Below, piece by piece: positions 43,224 through 51,929 of a stretch of DNA of 64,000 bases. The stretch comes from an uncultured Fibrobacter sp. (GTDB lineage: Bacteria; Fibrobacterota; Fibrobacteria; Fibrobacterales; Fibrobacteraceae), in contig OMSO01000012.1 of assembly GCA_900313675.1 (NCBI GenBank), forward strand, positions 1-64,000, in the 5' to 3' direction. How positions within the stretch are numbered: the first letter of the stretch is position 1; the number at the start of each line of letters is the position of its first letter. Below the pieces are notes generated by a model. The model was not told the DNA's origin. It did no database searches and saw nothing but the letters and a program-made list of their open reading frames with translations. A program made the position numbers and the translations under genes.

Positions 43224-44840
43224 TTACTTTCCAACGGTGGGTTCGGCAGCCTTCCAGGCAGAAGCCTCGTAACCCATGGTAGAGTAGTTGGTGCGCTGCA
43301 GGCTCTTGCCAAAACCGTCCGTTTCTTCGAAACCTTTCCAGGTATCGGAATAGAGCGTGGCATCGGACCAGTCGTAGTACCATTGGACTACAGATGTCAA
43401 TGTCGGATCGGTCTCGCTGTACACGGCATCATCAAAATCGAAAGGCTCCTTTACAGCCACCGTTTCACCGCGGTTCGAAAGCTTGCCCTTATAGAGGCAA
43501 ATCTGCACGTCGCTTGCAATCTTGTAATCGGTGCGAATGGCGCCCGTATCCTTCACCAGGGAATCAGAAAGCAGCAGCACCTTGCCACCTGCAGGTACGA
43601 TAGTTCCCGAAGAGAACTCCATGTTGATGCCTTCCACCTTCCAGCCCTTGCTCTTGGCGGACTTGGTCACGTAAAGGTTCACCGCCGTATCGGCCTTGTT
43701 CACGATCTCCATAAATTCGAAAGGCACGGCACCGCCCTCCATGGGGTGGTAGTAGATCTCGTCGATAAAGAGAGGTCCCACTTTCAGGGCATCGTTTGCA
43801 GCCCCCTTGGTGGCCTTTTTCATGGCGCCCTGGGCCGTAGAGCCGTCGCTCACATCTATGATACCGCTACTCAGGTTGCTGGCCGCCAGGAGCAGGCTAG
43901 ATTCGCCACCGGTCTTTTTGCCGCCCACCGTTTCGTACAGGTAGTAAGAACCGCCCTTGGGATTCAAGATGATTTGTTCACCGAACACGGACTCGTCATC
44001 GGCAGGGAGCACCAGGTAACCCTTGGCAGGAACCTTACCCTTCTTGATGGTCCAGGCCATCTTCTTGTACTTGGATTCAAAAATCCAGCCGCTCACATCC
44101 ACTTCCTTGTCGCCGGAGTTGTAAAGTTCTACCCAGCCGTTATCCGTTCCCAGCACAAAGGGTTGGATTTCGTTCAGGCGAACCGTAATGGGAGACACAT
44201 ACTCGTCGGCGGCACCAGGATTGCCCCACTCTTTTTTGCTTGCGGCCCAGGCACTGGCCTGGCTGGGGTTTCCACCCACGAACACCAGGCTGCTGCCGTT
44301 ACCGTCGGCAAGGCTCGGCCAAGGCGGTTCCTTGCTAAAGGCACAGCTCACGTCGCCAGCACCCGTCAGCTTCACGTCAATAACGTCGCCCTCGTTAGAA
44401 AGCTTGGCAATGGAATCGGTCTTTATGTCCTTTTCCCAGGGGCCAAACAGACGGCCTTTGAAATCCTTGTAGGTCTTCTTGAACAGGTCGGGGTCGTTGG
44501 TCACCACGATGTATTCGTTGGTATCCAAGGGTTCCGCCGGGAAATAGTAGGTCACCGCTCCATCCAGATGGAGATTGAAGTACTGCATATCGCTCATGGC
44601 AGACCCGCCGATAATCTTCAGTTCCACCCATTCAAGAGCTGAATTTTCGGGAGCGTTGTACATGATTTCGGTAATCATCACGTAGGCGCCACCCGCCTCC
44701 GTAGAATTCTGGTCGTAGCCGCTGTCTTCGCCTTTCGGGTCGTCACCGCTACTAGAAGAACTGTCGGAACAAGCCGAAAACAAGCCAGCCATGGCAAAGG
44801 CTGCCATCGCACCTACTATAGACCATTTTTTCGAGAGCAT
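43224..44840 (-). CDS. Lipoprotein with lamin tail domains
   Basis: A 538-residue protein. The start at 44840 follows GGGAGGC and gives a signal with the lipobox LFSAC followed by a Ser-rich linker. Three lamin-tail-like (LTD) beta domains can be seen: MITEIMYNAPENSALEWVEL near 40, VRLNEIQPFVLGTDNGWVEL near 210 and LFIDEIYYHPMEGGAVPFEF near 370. LTD domains occur on bacterial surface proteins, often with CotH or nucleases; neither is seen here. It is the last gene of a five-gene operon with the VTC-domain protein 31 bases upstream. Probably exposed on the outer membrane. Confidence 0.8.
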   Translation of the reverse strand: MLSKKWSIVGAMAAFAMAGLFSACSDSSSSSGDDPKGEDSGYDQNSTEAGGAYVMITEIMYNAPENSALEWVELKIIGGSAMSDMQYFNLHLDGAVTYYFPAEPLDTNEYIVVTNDPDLFKKTYKDFKGRLFGPWEKDIKTDSIAKLSNEGDVIDVKLTGAGDVSCAFSKEPPWPSLADGNGSSLVFVGGNPSQASAWAASKKEWGNPGAADEYVSPITVRLNEIQPFVLGTDNGWVELYNSGDKEVDVSGWIFESKYKKMAWTIKKGKVPAKGYLVLPADDESVFGEQIILNPKGGSYYLYETVGGKKTGGESSLLLAASNLSSGIIDVSDGSTAQGAMKKATKGAANDALKVGPLFIDEIYYHPMEGGAVPFEFMEIVNKADTAVNLYVTKSAKSKGWKVEGINMEFSSGTIVPAGGKVLLLSDSLVKDTGAIRTDYKIASDVQICLYKGKLSNRGETVAVKEPFDFDDAVYSETDPTLTSVVQWYYDWSDATLYSDTWKGFEETDGFGKSLQRTNYSTMGYEASAWKAAEPTVGK

Positions 44841-44871
44841 AGAGCCTCCCTTTTTTGCGGACACACCGCCA

Positions 44872-45690
44872 TTAAAAATTTCCCGCGAGCCTTGTCCAAT
44901 AGGGGTCCTTGAAATCCTTGGGGTGTTCATAGACCCTGGACCATTCCGCGGCGGCGTTTCCGAATTTAGAAAAACCGCCCTGTCGCAGGTTCAAAAAGCG
45001 AATCAAATCAATCATCCAGAAGGGCACCTGGGAACAGGGACACTTCAGTTCCAGCACGGCGTCGCAGCCCGGCTTGAAAAAGCGGGGTAGCCCCGTAGAA
45101 TGCATGTAGTGGGGGTCCACCGTGTAGTCAAAACCAGTCTCTTCCCGAAAACGCATGCCCGTATCGATAGTCACCCGGGAATATTCCTCCCGGAGCCCGA
45201 ACCAGGCCCGGCGTTTGTACTGGGTCAAAAGCCTCGGGTGGGCGTTGTACAGGTGAGTCTTGTACAAAAAATCTTTCAGGTACTTGCGGTCCGTATCGCT
45301 CTTGCAGGGCCAATCTTCCGGCTTCATGTTCCAGACTTCGCCAGGGCTTATCCCCTTGACGGTGGCGCGGCTCTTGTAGCAGACCTCTTTCACCTTCCGC
45401 TTGCTTTCGAAATGGAAGGTGCCGTCTTGTGCCGGGTGCTCACCATAGGTGCGGATACGCATGTTGAAGCGGTCCAGCAGCCGCGCCTTTTTCCAGCCGA
45501 GAAATGTCCAGCGGTCCGAATCCAGGTACAGGTTCGTAATCCAGTAAAAATGACCCGGCGTAATCTGGGAGTAATGATCCTCTTCGCAATAGGGCGCAAT
45601 GAATTCGCCGATACGGTCCGCCCATGCCACAGGAATGTGGTACTTGAGCTCGAATCGCTCCAACAGGCTAAAACCGCGGGCTTCGGCCAT
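44872..45690 (-). CDS. VTC-domain protein (polyphosphate polymerase-like)
   Basis: A 272-residue soluble protein that consists of the VTC (triphosphate tunnel) domain only. Conserved charged residues for the tunnel are present: ERFELKYHI (R12, E14, K16), R78 and R80 in MRIRTYG, E95 and K97 in FHFESKRK, R160 and R161 near YKRRAWFG, E214 and K216 in VLELKCP. In yeast Vtc4 the same fold makes polyphosphate from ATP. The bacterial versions are often near DUF4956 and CotH genes, as here near DUF4956. It overlaps the TolC-like gene by one base. A CPC motif at 217-219 is unusual. Catalytic activity is likely from the residues but unproven. Confidence 0.85.
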   Translation of the reverse strand: MAEARGFSLLERFELKYHIPVAWADRIGEFIAPYCEEDHYSQITPGHFYWITNLYLDSDRWTFLGWKKARLLDRFNMRIRTYGEHPAQDGTFHFESKRKVKEVCYKSRATVKGISPGEVWNMKPEDWPCKSDTDRKYLKDFLYKTHLYNAHPRLLTQYKRRAWFGLREEYSRVTIDTGMRFREETGFDYTVDPHYMHSTGLPRFFKPGCDAVLELKCPCSQVPFWMIDLIRFLNLRQGGFSKFGNAAAEWSRVYEHPKDFKDPYWTRLAGNF

Positions 45691-47081
45691 TACTTGAGGC
45701 CCTCCCGCAGGTGGTTTTTCACATTGGGATTTGCAAAGATACCCGTATAGGTCAGCAAGACCAGATACCGTTCAAAGATATCGTATTCCAACTTCAAGGC
45801 CTTCAGGTCGCTTTCCAGAGCGCTCTCGCGGGCACGCAACAGCAGAAGCGGGTCCGCCCCTGCCGACTGGGCAAAGTCCTCAAAGAGGTTTCCGGCATTC
45901 ACCTTCTCCACAAAGTCCTTCTGCACCTTCCACTGGGCCACCAGGGCCACGATTTCTTCGGACAGACGGGAAACTTTTTGGGTTAGAGTCCGCACGGCAT
46001 CCAGGTAATCGCTTTCGGCGTCCAGTTCATCCACCTGATTGCGTAATGCGTTCCCGTTGTTGTCATCCAGGAACGGGAGCCTCACTGCCAGATTCACAAA
46101 GAACTTGTCCTTCAGCTGACGGTCATCCTTGTCGGGCACCAAAAATTCTGCCGTACCGTCGCAGTTGATCGAAGAACACCCGGTCTTGTCCAGCCAATCC
46201 TTGTAATAGTCGTTGTAGGCACCATAGGGGCCCACATCGCCGGCATCCAGTTCCTTGTACTTTTTCATTAGGGATTCAATCTTCAGGGAATAGCCCACGC
46301 CGATATGGGAAATGAAATCGTTTCCCTTGGCCAGATCCCGCTTGGACTTGGCCTGTTCGTATTCCATCTTGGATTTTGCCTTCATGACTTCGGGGAACTG
46401 GTCGTTTACCGCAATACCGTCTTGCAGTCCCTTGGCAAGTTCATCCATGGTAGGGAGCCACGAGGTATCCAGGCCCACGGAATCAAAGTCAGGCACCCAG
46501 GACTTGAGTTTCAGCTCCGCATCTTTCAGGGCGGTACTATCTCCCAGAAGTTCTGCACGGCGGGCGGATTCTTGCTCCAGGGCCACAATCAGGTCCTGGG
46601 AATTGAAGGTCTCGCTCCCAGCCTTCAGGTGGAGCACCTCGATGCGGTCCAGGTTCACCTGGTAGAGCTGCTTGTCAATTTCGGCAATCTTCCGGCGGAT
46701 GACATAGCGGAGCGCCCGCTCGTAGCGGTCGTAAAGCAGGTACGAACGGTCCACCGCCAGGCGGGCTTTCTGGTAATCCCGCAGGGTCTCGTACTGGCGC
46801 TTGTCCGCAGAGCCTATACCGAAAGACTTTGGCTTGAGACGCAGTTCAAAGTCGTGCTTCGCAAAACTGAAACCGTCCAGCTGGTAACGGAATTCCAGGT
46901 TGTCCCACAGCTTGGTTCCCACATCCTGGGAAGCCGCCTGGGAGCGTTTCTCCGACGTCTGGTAAACCGGGTCCTTATCTACGGACTCCACCAGCTGCTC
47001 CCAGGTCAAGGGGGCGGCAACGGCGGCAGCGGAAAGGATTGCCGCAAAAAACGCAGTAATAAAAAACCTATTATCGTACAT
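45690..47081 (-). CDS. TolC-like outer-membrane factor in the VTC operon
   Basis: A 463-residue protein with a signal peptide (about 1-22) and a long helical build with heptads, weakly similar to outer-membrane efflux proteins. It lacks the clear repeat of the TolC at 38709. An extra segment with two cysteines (GCSSINCDG) near 310 may form a disulphide. The partner HlyD-type protein is encoded just upstream after a repeat-filled spacer, so an outer-membrane exit duct is the likely job. It could also be a coiled-coil periplasmic protein. Confidence 0.65.
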   Translation of the reverse strand: MYDNRFFITAFFAAILSAAAVAAPLTWEQLVESVDKDPVYQTSEKRSQAASQDVGTKLWDNLEFRYQLDGFSFAKHDFELRLKPKSFGIGSADKRQYETLRDYQKARLAVDRSYLLYDRYERALRYVIRRKIAEIDKQLYQVNLDRIEVLHLKAGSETFNSQDLIVALEQESARRAELLGDSTALKDAELKLKSWVPDFDSVGLDTSWLPTMDELAKGLQDGIAVNDQFPEVMKAKSKMEYEQAKSKRDLAKGNDFISHIGVGYSLKIESLMKKYKELDAGDVGPYGAYNDYYKDWLDKTGCSSINCDGTAEFLVPDKDDRQLKDKFFVNLAVRLPFLDDNNGNALRNQVDELDAESDYLDAVRTLTQKVSRLSEEIVALVAQWKVQKDFVEKVNAGNLFEDFAQSAGADPLLLLRARESALESDLKALKLEYDIFERYLVLLTYTGIFANPNVKNHLREGLK

Positions 47082-47107
47082 TCACAAACCTATACACTTC
47101 TATCTCT

Positions 47108-47206
47108 TTCAGGCAAGTGATTGCTTCGCACCTACCGTGCTCGCAATGACATCTCCATTCTACATCACTCACTACTCATCACTCATTACCCATTACTCAT
47201 CGCCAC
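47108..47206. repeat. REP-like unit and CATTACT heptads inside the VTC operon
   Basis: GTGATTGCTTCGCACCTACC and GTGCTCGCAATGAC form an inverted REP-like unit (about 47115-47151), followed by ACTCACTACTCATCACTCATT and similar heptads up to the HlyD stop codon. This fills the 111-base gap between the HlyD and TolC-like genes. Confidence 0.65.
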
Positions 47207-48284
47207 TGCCGAAAAGGGCTTCCATAATCCGGGTCGCCAGGTCCTTGATCTTACCTTCTTCGGAAATGGCCACCATCTCCCCCAGCAAGAAGGAATTGTC
47301 TTCGGGAATCTTGATGGTCACTTCGCGGCCATACACCGGCATGTCGGGCATTTTCCACATACGGTCCGGGAACACCACGATACGGCTAGAAAGGCCGACC
47401 ACCTCGCCCTTGATGGGCTTGCCCTTGCCGCCCAGAGTGCGGATCTCTACATCTTTGCCCAGGTTCATGCGCTGGTAGACCTGCTCGTTGATGTATCCGC
47501 GGATTAAAGATGGGGACTTGTGGGTCAAGGTCACGATAGGCGTAAAGCTAGAGACCTTTTCGCCTTCACGAACGTTCACGCTACCAACCACCCAGCTTTC
47601 CTTGGCAATCTGCACCAGGTCGGCCTGTTCCTTTTTGAGCTGTTCCAGTTCCTTGTGCAAGGTGGCGGCCTCGGTGGCGCCGCTTCTCCTTTGAAGACTA
47701 CGGCTCCCCTGCAAGAGGGCAATCTGCTCGTTGGCGTTTTTCTCGGCCAGGGCCAGCTCGTCTTTCAGGTTCTTGATCTGCATGGCCATGCCGTCGTTGC
47801 CACCGGCCTTGGCGTTGTTTCCGCTCAGGCTTTTCAGCTTAGAAGAAATTTCCTTGTTCTTCTGGTATTCCGTTTCCAGCCTGTTGATTTCAAACCGGAG
47901 CGCCGCACTGCGGGTAGCAAGGTCCGCCTTCACGGAGGCCACCCGCTGGTCGATATCCGCCTTGTTCAGGCTGCTACGACCCTCGATGGCGTCCAGCTCC
48001 CGGGTCACTTCGTTGATGCGGAGCGTCAAATCCGGGCGGTTCAGTTCCACGATGGTATCACCCGCCTTGATTTCTTGACCGGGCATCACATGGACCTTCA
48101 CGATTTCGGTAGCGCTAGGCACGCTGATGATGGTTTCAGAAGCTTCGGCGATGCCCTGGAACAGGGCGACGTTCCCCTGGTAAAAATACCCCAGACCCAC
48201 CACAGCCACTACGGCCAGAATCCAGGCGATAGAAAGCTTGCGCTTGTAGATAGAAGAAATGAGGAATGTGTTTTTCAAAGCCAT
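47193..48284 (-). CDS. HlyD-family adaptor in the VTC operon
   Basis: A 363-residue periplasmic adaptor: N-terminal membrane anchor (about 18-35), first lipoyl half (ATEIVKVHVMPGQEIKAGD), a long coiled coil (about 85-220), second half near GSVNVREGEKVSSFTPIVTL and a beta-barrel. It follows the DUF4956 gene by 13 bases. It should link an inner-membrane protein with the outer-membrane TolC-like protein. The only inner-membrane candidate in the operon is DUF4956, which is not a known transporter. Confidence 0.87.
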   Translation of the reverse strand: MALKNTFLISSIYKRKLSIAWILAVVAVVGLGYFYQGNVALFQGIAEASETIISVPSATEIVKVHVMPGQEIKAGDTIVELNRPDLTLRINEVTRELDAIEGRSSLNKADIDQRVASVKADLATRSAALRFEINRLETEYQKNKEISSKLKSLSGNNAKAGGNDGMAMQIKNLKDELALAEKNANEQIALLQGSRSLQRRSGATEAATLHKELEQLKKEQADLVQIAKESWVVGSVNVREGEKVSSFTPIVTLTHKSPSLIRGYINEQVYQRMNLGKDVEIRTLGGKGKPIKGEVVGLSSRIVVFPDRMWKMPDMPVYGREVTIKIPEDNSFLLGEMVAISEEGKIKDLATRIMEALFGSGDE

Positions 48285-48297
48285 TTTCGTTCCTCCC

Positions 48298-48981
48298 CTA
48301 CATGTCCGTGGTGGCGTCCTGCATCATGAACTGGATGTCAGAAAGCCCCTCCACCTTGGAGAGTTCCGCAAGGACTTCGGCCGCAGGCTTAGACGCCTTC
48401 AGCTTTATCTGGTAGGCAACGTCTATGCGCTCGCCGCCGTTCACCTCCCGCATGGTTATCAAGATAAACGTCTTCAGGTTTTTCCGCAAAATCTTTTCCG
48501 TTTCCAGGCGGGGTTCCGATGTATTGGGCATGGCAAAGCGGAGCATACCATCAAAGAAATGCTTGGTGCCAAGACCCGTGCGAGAAAGCAAGAAGGCAAC
48601 TACACAGAAGGCCAAAGTTCCGCCTACGGCAGCGCCCCAGGCATACACGCCGCAACCGATGCCAGCGCCCAAGGCCGCAAAGATGAACATGATGTCGCGG
48701 GGGTCCTTGAAGCTGGTGCGGAAGCGGACAATGGAAAGGGCGCCCAGCATTCCGAGACCGCGGCCCACATTGTCGCCGATGGCCTGCATCACCGTAGCGG
48801 CCACCACCGAACTGAGCACCAGGGCCTGCACATAGTTTCTGGAGTAGGAAAGTCCGAGGAAGGTCCGTTCGTAGGTCCAGCCGATAATGGACGAAAGCAC
48901 AAAGGCCAACAAAAGCGTATAGGCCAGGGTAATGATAGTGGCGTTAGCCGTACTGGATTGAACAGCCAATAAGTCGAGCAT
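48298..48981 (-). CDS. DUF4956 membrane protein
   Basis: A 227-residue protein with about four or five membrane segments in the first 150 residues, then a soluble alpha/beta domain of about 75 residues. The segment GLGMLGALSIVRFRTSFKDPRD, with Arg and Asp next to a membrane helix, is the family hallmark. Function unknown. DUF4956 genes are often beside VTC-domain genes in bacteria, which suggests that the pair works together. The ATG follows GGAG at a spacing of 6; a TATCTT box at 49008-49013 is the likely promoter of the whole five-gene operon. Confidence 0.85.
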   Translation of the reverse strand: MLDLLAVQSSTANATIITLAYTLLLAFVLSSIIGWTYERTFLGLSYSRNYVQALVLSSVVAATVMQAIGDNVGRGLGMLGALSIVRFRTSFKDPRDIMFIFAALGAGIGCGVYAWGAAVGGTLAFCVVAFLLSRTGLGTKHFFDGMLRFAMPNTSEPRLETEKILRKNLKTFILITMREVNGGERIDVAYQIKLKASKPAAEVLAELSKVEGLSDIQFMMQDATTDM

Positions 48982-49290
48982 AGAAACTCCGTTGTTTATA
49001 CCTCTAAAAGATACTTTTTTAGGGGGATTTTATCCCAGCACGTTAACTACTTAAACGATATTATTCAACGCCCTTAATTTTTTTTTACAAAGGGTGGGAA
49101 GAAACACCCCTATTTTTCCATTCCCAGCAGGCATCCCGCCGTTTCACCAATTCGTTCTCGCCCTAGCGCCGTTCTCACGAAATCTGCCGCAATTCATTGC
49201 CATTGGCAAAATTTTGTATAACAGTACTTGACCAGGGAAAATTAAAATATATATTACTTTGTGGAAAAAACAAAAACCAAAGGAAAACTT
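48982..49290. other. Intergenic region, divergent promoters of the VTC operon and a lipoprotein gene
   Basis: The left side holds the DUF4956 promoter (TATCTT, 49008-49013). At 49092-49116 GGGTG, loop, CACCC is followed by CTATTTTT, a weak terminator-like hairpin with no obvious upstream gene. The right side holds the promoter at 49228-49255. No coding frame with support was found. Confidence 0.4.
49228..49255 (+). promoter_or_regulatory. Promoter of the lipoprotein gene
   Basis: TTGACC (49228-49233), a 16-bp spacer and TATATT (49250-49255). Transcription would start near 49262, which rules out a GTG at 49261 as start codon and supports the ATG at 49291. Confidence 0.65.
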
Positions 49291-50061
49291 ATGAAAAAAG
49301 TTCTCACCCACTCTCTCGCCACCTGCGGAATACTTCTGTTTGCCGCCTGCTCTGACAACTCTTCCAATGCCGAGGGAGGCTGCCCGCTAGCCAGCCAACT
49401 TCCGCCTTCGGAAATAAAGTGGGAAGAAATGTCTGAATATGACACGGGTTCCCAATTCTGCACTGCGGACATCTGGGGCGAAATGTCGATGAACGCAGAA
49501 GATCTGAATAACTACAACGCCCAGGTCGTCGCTAATGGTTTTGACATGACTCAAAAGGAATGGGGCGATGGCTACAAGTACGAATTTACCAAAAGGGAAG
49601 GCGACGCTATCACCACCTTTACCTTTGCCTACAGCACCAACACAGGAGCAATGAGCGAGATTTCCATTACAAAGAACGTCAAGCAATATGTGAACGGCGG
49701 CATGGACCGTGTCATAGAGGGACTCACCCCGCTTCTTCCGACCATTGCAAGTACGCCGACAATCTTGAAATGGGAGACGACTAGCGAGACGGCGACAGCA
49801 AGCGGCTCTACCTACAAGGGCAAGACAAGTGCCGAACTGGATGCCTTTGTCGGCCAGTTGGTTACTGCAGGGTGGCAGAACGTGATGATCGAGTTTATTG
49901 TCAATACCTGGACAATTACGGCAACCAACTCCATAGACGGCGCAAATTACATGCTTTCCGTCAATGTGACGATTATGAGCACCTATTCCGGCTCTACCTG
50001 GGAAACGGCCGAATCCAGTTATTCGGACAATCAGCTTTCGCTGATTATCACGAAAATGTAG
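49291..50061 (+). CDS. Lipoprotein of unknown function
   Basis: A 256-residue protein with signal peptide and lipobox LFAAC (about Cys20), followed by a short Ser/Asn linker. The rest repeats twice a pattern of about 100 residues: a helix, a strand with W, and segments such as YNAQVVANGFDMTQKEW and ELDAFVGQLVTAGWQNVMIE, which look like two copies of the same alpha/beta domain. AAAGGAAAAC is the ribosome site. I do not recognise the family. It has its own promoter and terminator, so it is a single-gene unit. Confidence 0.8.
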   Translation: MKKVLTHSLATCGILLFAACSDNSSNAEGGCPLASQLPPSEIKWEEMSEYDTGSQFCTADIWGEMSMNAEDLNNYNAQVVANGFDMTQKEWGDGYKYEFTKREGDAITTFTFAYSTNTGAMSEISITKNVKQYVNGGMDRVIEGLTPLLPTIASTPTILKWETTSETATASGSTYKGKTSAELDAFVGQLVTAGWQNVMIEFIVNTWTITATNSIDGANYMLSVNVTIMSTYSGSTWETAESSYSDNQLSLIITKM

Positions 50062-50108
50062 GCGGACAAGTCTGTCGCAACGCTGACAACATATCCCGAG
50101 TAATTACC

Positions 50109-50138
50109 ATGACGGATTCGTTCCGTCATTTTTTTATT
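50109..50138 (+). terminator. Terminator of the lipoprotein gene
   Basis: ATGACGGA, loop TTCGT, TCCGTCAT, then TTTTTTATT. It is 48 bases after the lipoprotein stop. Confidence 0.8.
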
Positions 50139-50141
50139 AAC

Positions 50142-50167
50142 AAAAAAGTCCGGGAGCAAGCCCGGAC
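50142..50167 (-). terminator. Terminator of the DASS symporter gene
   Basis: On the minus strand GTCCGGG, loop CTTGCT, CCCGGAC, then TTTTTTG. It is separate from the convergent terminator just to its left, so each convergent gene has its own stop signal. Confidence 0.8.
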
Positions 50168-50194
50168 GAAACATTCTCTTTTGCAAACTGGAAG

Positions 50195-51832
50195 TTACTT
50201 CGCAGCGGCGGAGTCAACGACTTCGACCTTAGCGGCCGTATCGGCGCTCACGGCGACCGTAGAGTCGGCGGCAACAGCAGCGGCCGTGTCAGCGGCAGCA
50301 GGAGCTTCCACAACCTTTTCGGCGGCAACAGGAGCAGCCGGGGCGGCTTCAGCTGCCTTGGGAACCGGCGTACCGAAGAAGTTCACCTTGGCAAGGAAGA
50401 TCATCATGATCCAGGAAACGACCAAGCCAAGGATACCCATGACAACGCCGGTAATGGCCATGCCGCGAGTATCGGTGTAACCCGTAGCGTGGGCAAGAGC
50501 GTTAGGCGGCGTAGAGATAGGCAGGCTCATGCCGAGAGAGCTTGCAAAGGCAACAGACACGAGGAGGGCGGTCACGCCACCCAGGCCGACCAGGTTGTCC
50601 TGGCAGGCAATGCCCACGGCGCAAAGAATAGGAACAAGCAATGTAGCCGTAGAAGTATGGCTCATGAAGTTCGCCATGAAGAGACAGATGATGCCGCAGC
50701 CAATCATCAGGGCCAGCGGAGACCAGCTTGCAAACGGGATAGTCTTGATAAGGTGAGCGGCAAGACCCGTAGCGTTGAGACCAACACCCAGGGCAAAACC
50801 ACCGGCCACGAGCCAGAGCACGTCCCAGCTCATGGCGTTCAGGTCTTTCTTGGTAATCACGCCGGTCAGGGCGAACACGGCCATAGGAATCATAGCGATG
50901 GCGTTGTCGTTGATACCGTGGACATTCTTACCGGTCACCCACAAAATCACGCAAAGGACAAAGGTAATATAGACGATGATTGCCTTGGGGCTGGTGTCGA
51001 ACTTGCCCGCCCCTTCGATGTTCAGGACCATCTCTTTCATCTTGATGGGGTAAATCTTGAGAAGAAGAAGCCAAGCCACCACCATGAGGATAATCACGTA
51101 GGGGATACCGAAGGCCATCCACTGGCCAAATGTCACGGGGTTTGCCACCAGGTCACCGCGGGCCACGGCGTCGTTCAGGGCACCGAGAGCGATAGCGTTA
51201 GGAGGCGTTCCGATAGGAGTACCCATGCCGCCGATGTTGGCGCCAAGGGGAATGGCAAGGGCAAAGGCTGCCTTACCGCGGTCATCGGGTTCAAAGAGCT
51301 TGAGCACCGGGGCGAGGATGGCAAGCATCATGGCGGCGGTGGCGGTATTGCTCATGAACATGGAGAACACGGCGGTAATGAGCATAAGGCCCAGAAGCAC
51401 GAACTTCGGGTTCTTGCCGAAGGGCTTCAGGAGAACGCGGGCCAGGTTCAAGTCCATCTTGTACTTGGTGGCTGCAGCAGCGAGGAAGAAGCCGCCCAAG
51501 AAAAGCATGATGATGGGGTTTGCGAAGGTGGCCATGATGGACTTGTGGCTGATCATGGTCACGCCGTCCACCCGGAAAGGCGTCAGGGAAGAGTCGGACA
51601 TGGTCACGATCATGAGCACGATGACCAGCACCGACGTGGACCAAATGGGGAACGGTTGCAGAATCCAGAAAAGGGCGGCCATCACAAAAACGCCGATGAC
51701 GCGAATTTCGAGGGGATTCAAGATTCCCATGGGGCTTGCGGCATCGAACCCGAGGGATTCGTAGGGCAAGAAGAGGGCGACAATCGCAAGGATCGACGCG
51801 ATGATGAACTTGATGAATTTAGCCTTTGTCAT
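50195..51832 (-). CDS. SLC13/DASS family sodium/anion symporter with Ala-rich tail
   Basis: A 545-residue membrane protein with about 11-12 hydrophobic segments, of the divalent anion:Na+ symporter family. The two Ser-Asn-Thr type substrate loops are visible as MSNTATAAMMLAI (about 155) and MSHTSTATLLVP (about 400), and GTPIGTPPNAI and SLGMSLPISTPPNALAH are typical of the family. Likely substrates are C4-dicarboxylates such as succinate or sulfate; not decidable here. The last 55 residues are Ala/Val/Glu-rich (VAAEKVVEAPAAADTAA) and extra to the family. The start at 51832 was preferred to an upstream ATG at 51871, which overlaps a terminator. Confidence 0.87.
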   Translation of the reverse strand: MTKAKFIKFIIASILAIVALFLPYESLGFDAASPMGILNPLEIRVIGVFVMAALFWILQPFPIWSTSVLVIVLMIVTMSDSSLTPFRVDGVTMISHKSIMATFANPIIMLFLGGFFLAAAATKYKMDLNLARVLLKPFGKNPKFVLLGLMLITAVFSMFMSNTATAAMMLAILAPVLKLFEPDDRGKAAFALAIPLGANIGGMGTPIGTPPNAIALGALNDAVARGDLVANPVTFGQWMAFGIPYVIILMVVAWLLLLKIYPIKMKEMVLNIEGAGKFDTSPKAIIVYITFVLCVILWVTGKNVHGINDNAIAMIPMAVFALTGVITKKDLNAMSWDVLWLVAGGFALGVGLNATGLAAHLIKTIPFASWSPLALMIGCGIICLFMANFMSHTSTATLLVPILCAVGIACQDNLVGLGGVTALLVSVAFASSLGMSLPISTPPNALAHATGYTDTRGMAITGVVMGILGLVVSWIMMIFLAKVNFFGTPVPKAAEAAPAAPVAAEKVVEAPAAADTAAAVAADSTVAVSADTAAKVEVVDSAAAK

Positions 51833-51872
51833 AGTGGGCCCAAATGTAGAAATTATGGCCCCCGGTGGCAAT

Positions 51873-51902
51873 GAAAAAAAGCCCCCGATTTAGGCGGGGG
51901 CT
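51873..51902 (-). terminator. Terminator-like hairpin upstream of the symporter gene
   Basis: On the minus strand AGCCCCCG, loop CCTAAAT, CGGGGGCT, then TTTTTTTC. It lies 28 bases after the stop of the giant secreted protein gene and clearly ends that transcript before the symporter gene. Confidence 0.85.
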
Positions 51903-51929
51903 ACTTTGTAAGTCAAATGTAAGAGAGCG

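Noticed and set aside
43224-44840. CotH kinase domain in the lamin-tail protein
   Set aside because: CotH is often fused to or next to lamin-tail and VTC proteins, but the kinase motifs were not found here.
49261-49290. GTG at 49261 as start of the lipoprotein
   Set aside because: It lies at the predicted transcription start and would place charged residues before the signal peptide; the ATG at 49291 has a ribosome site.
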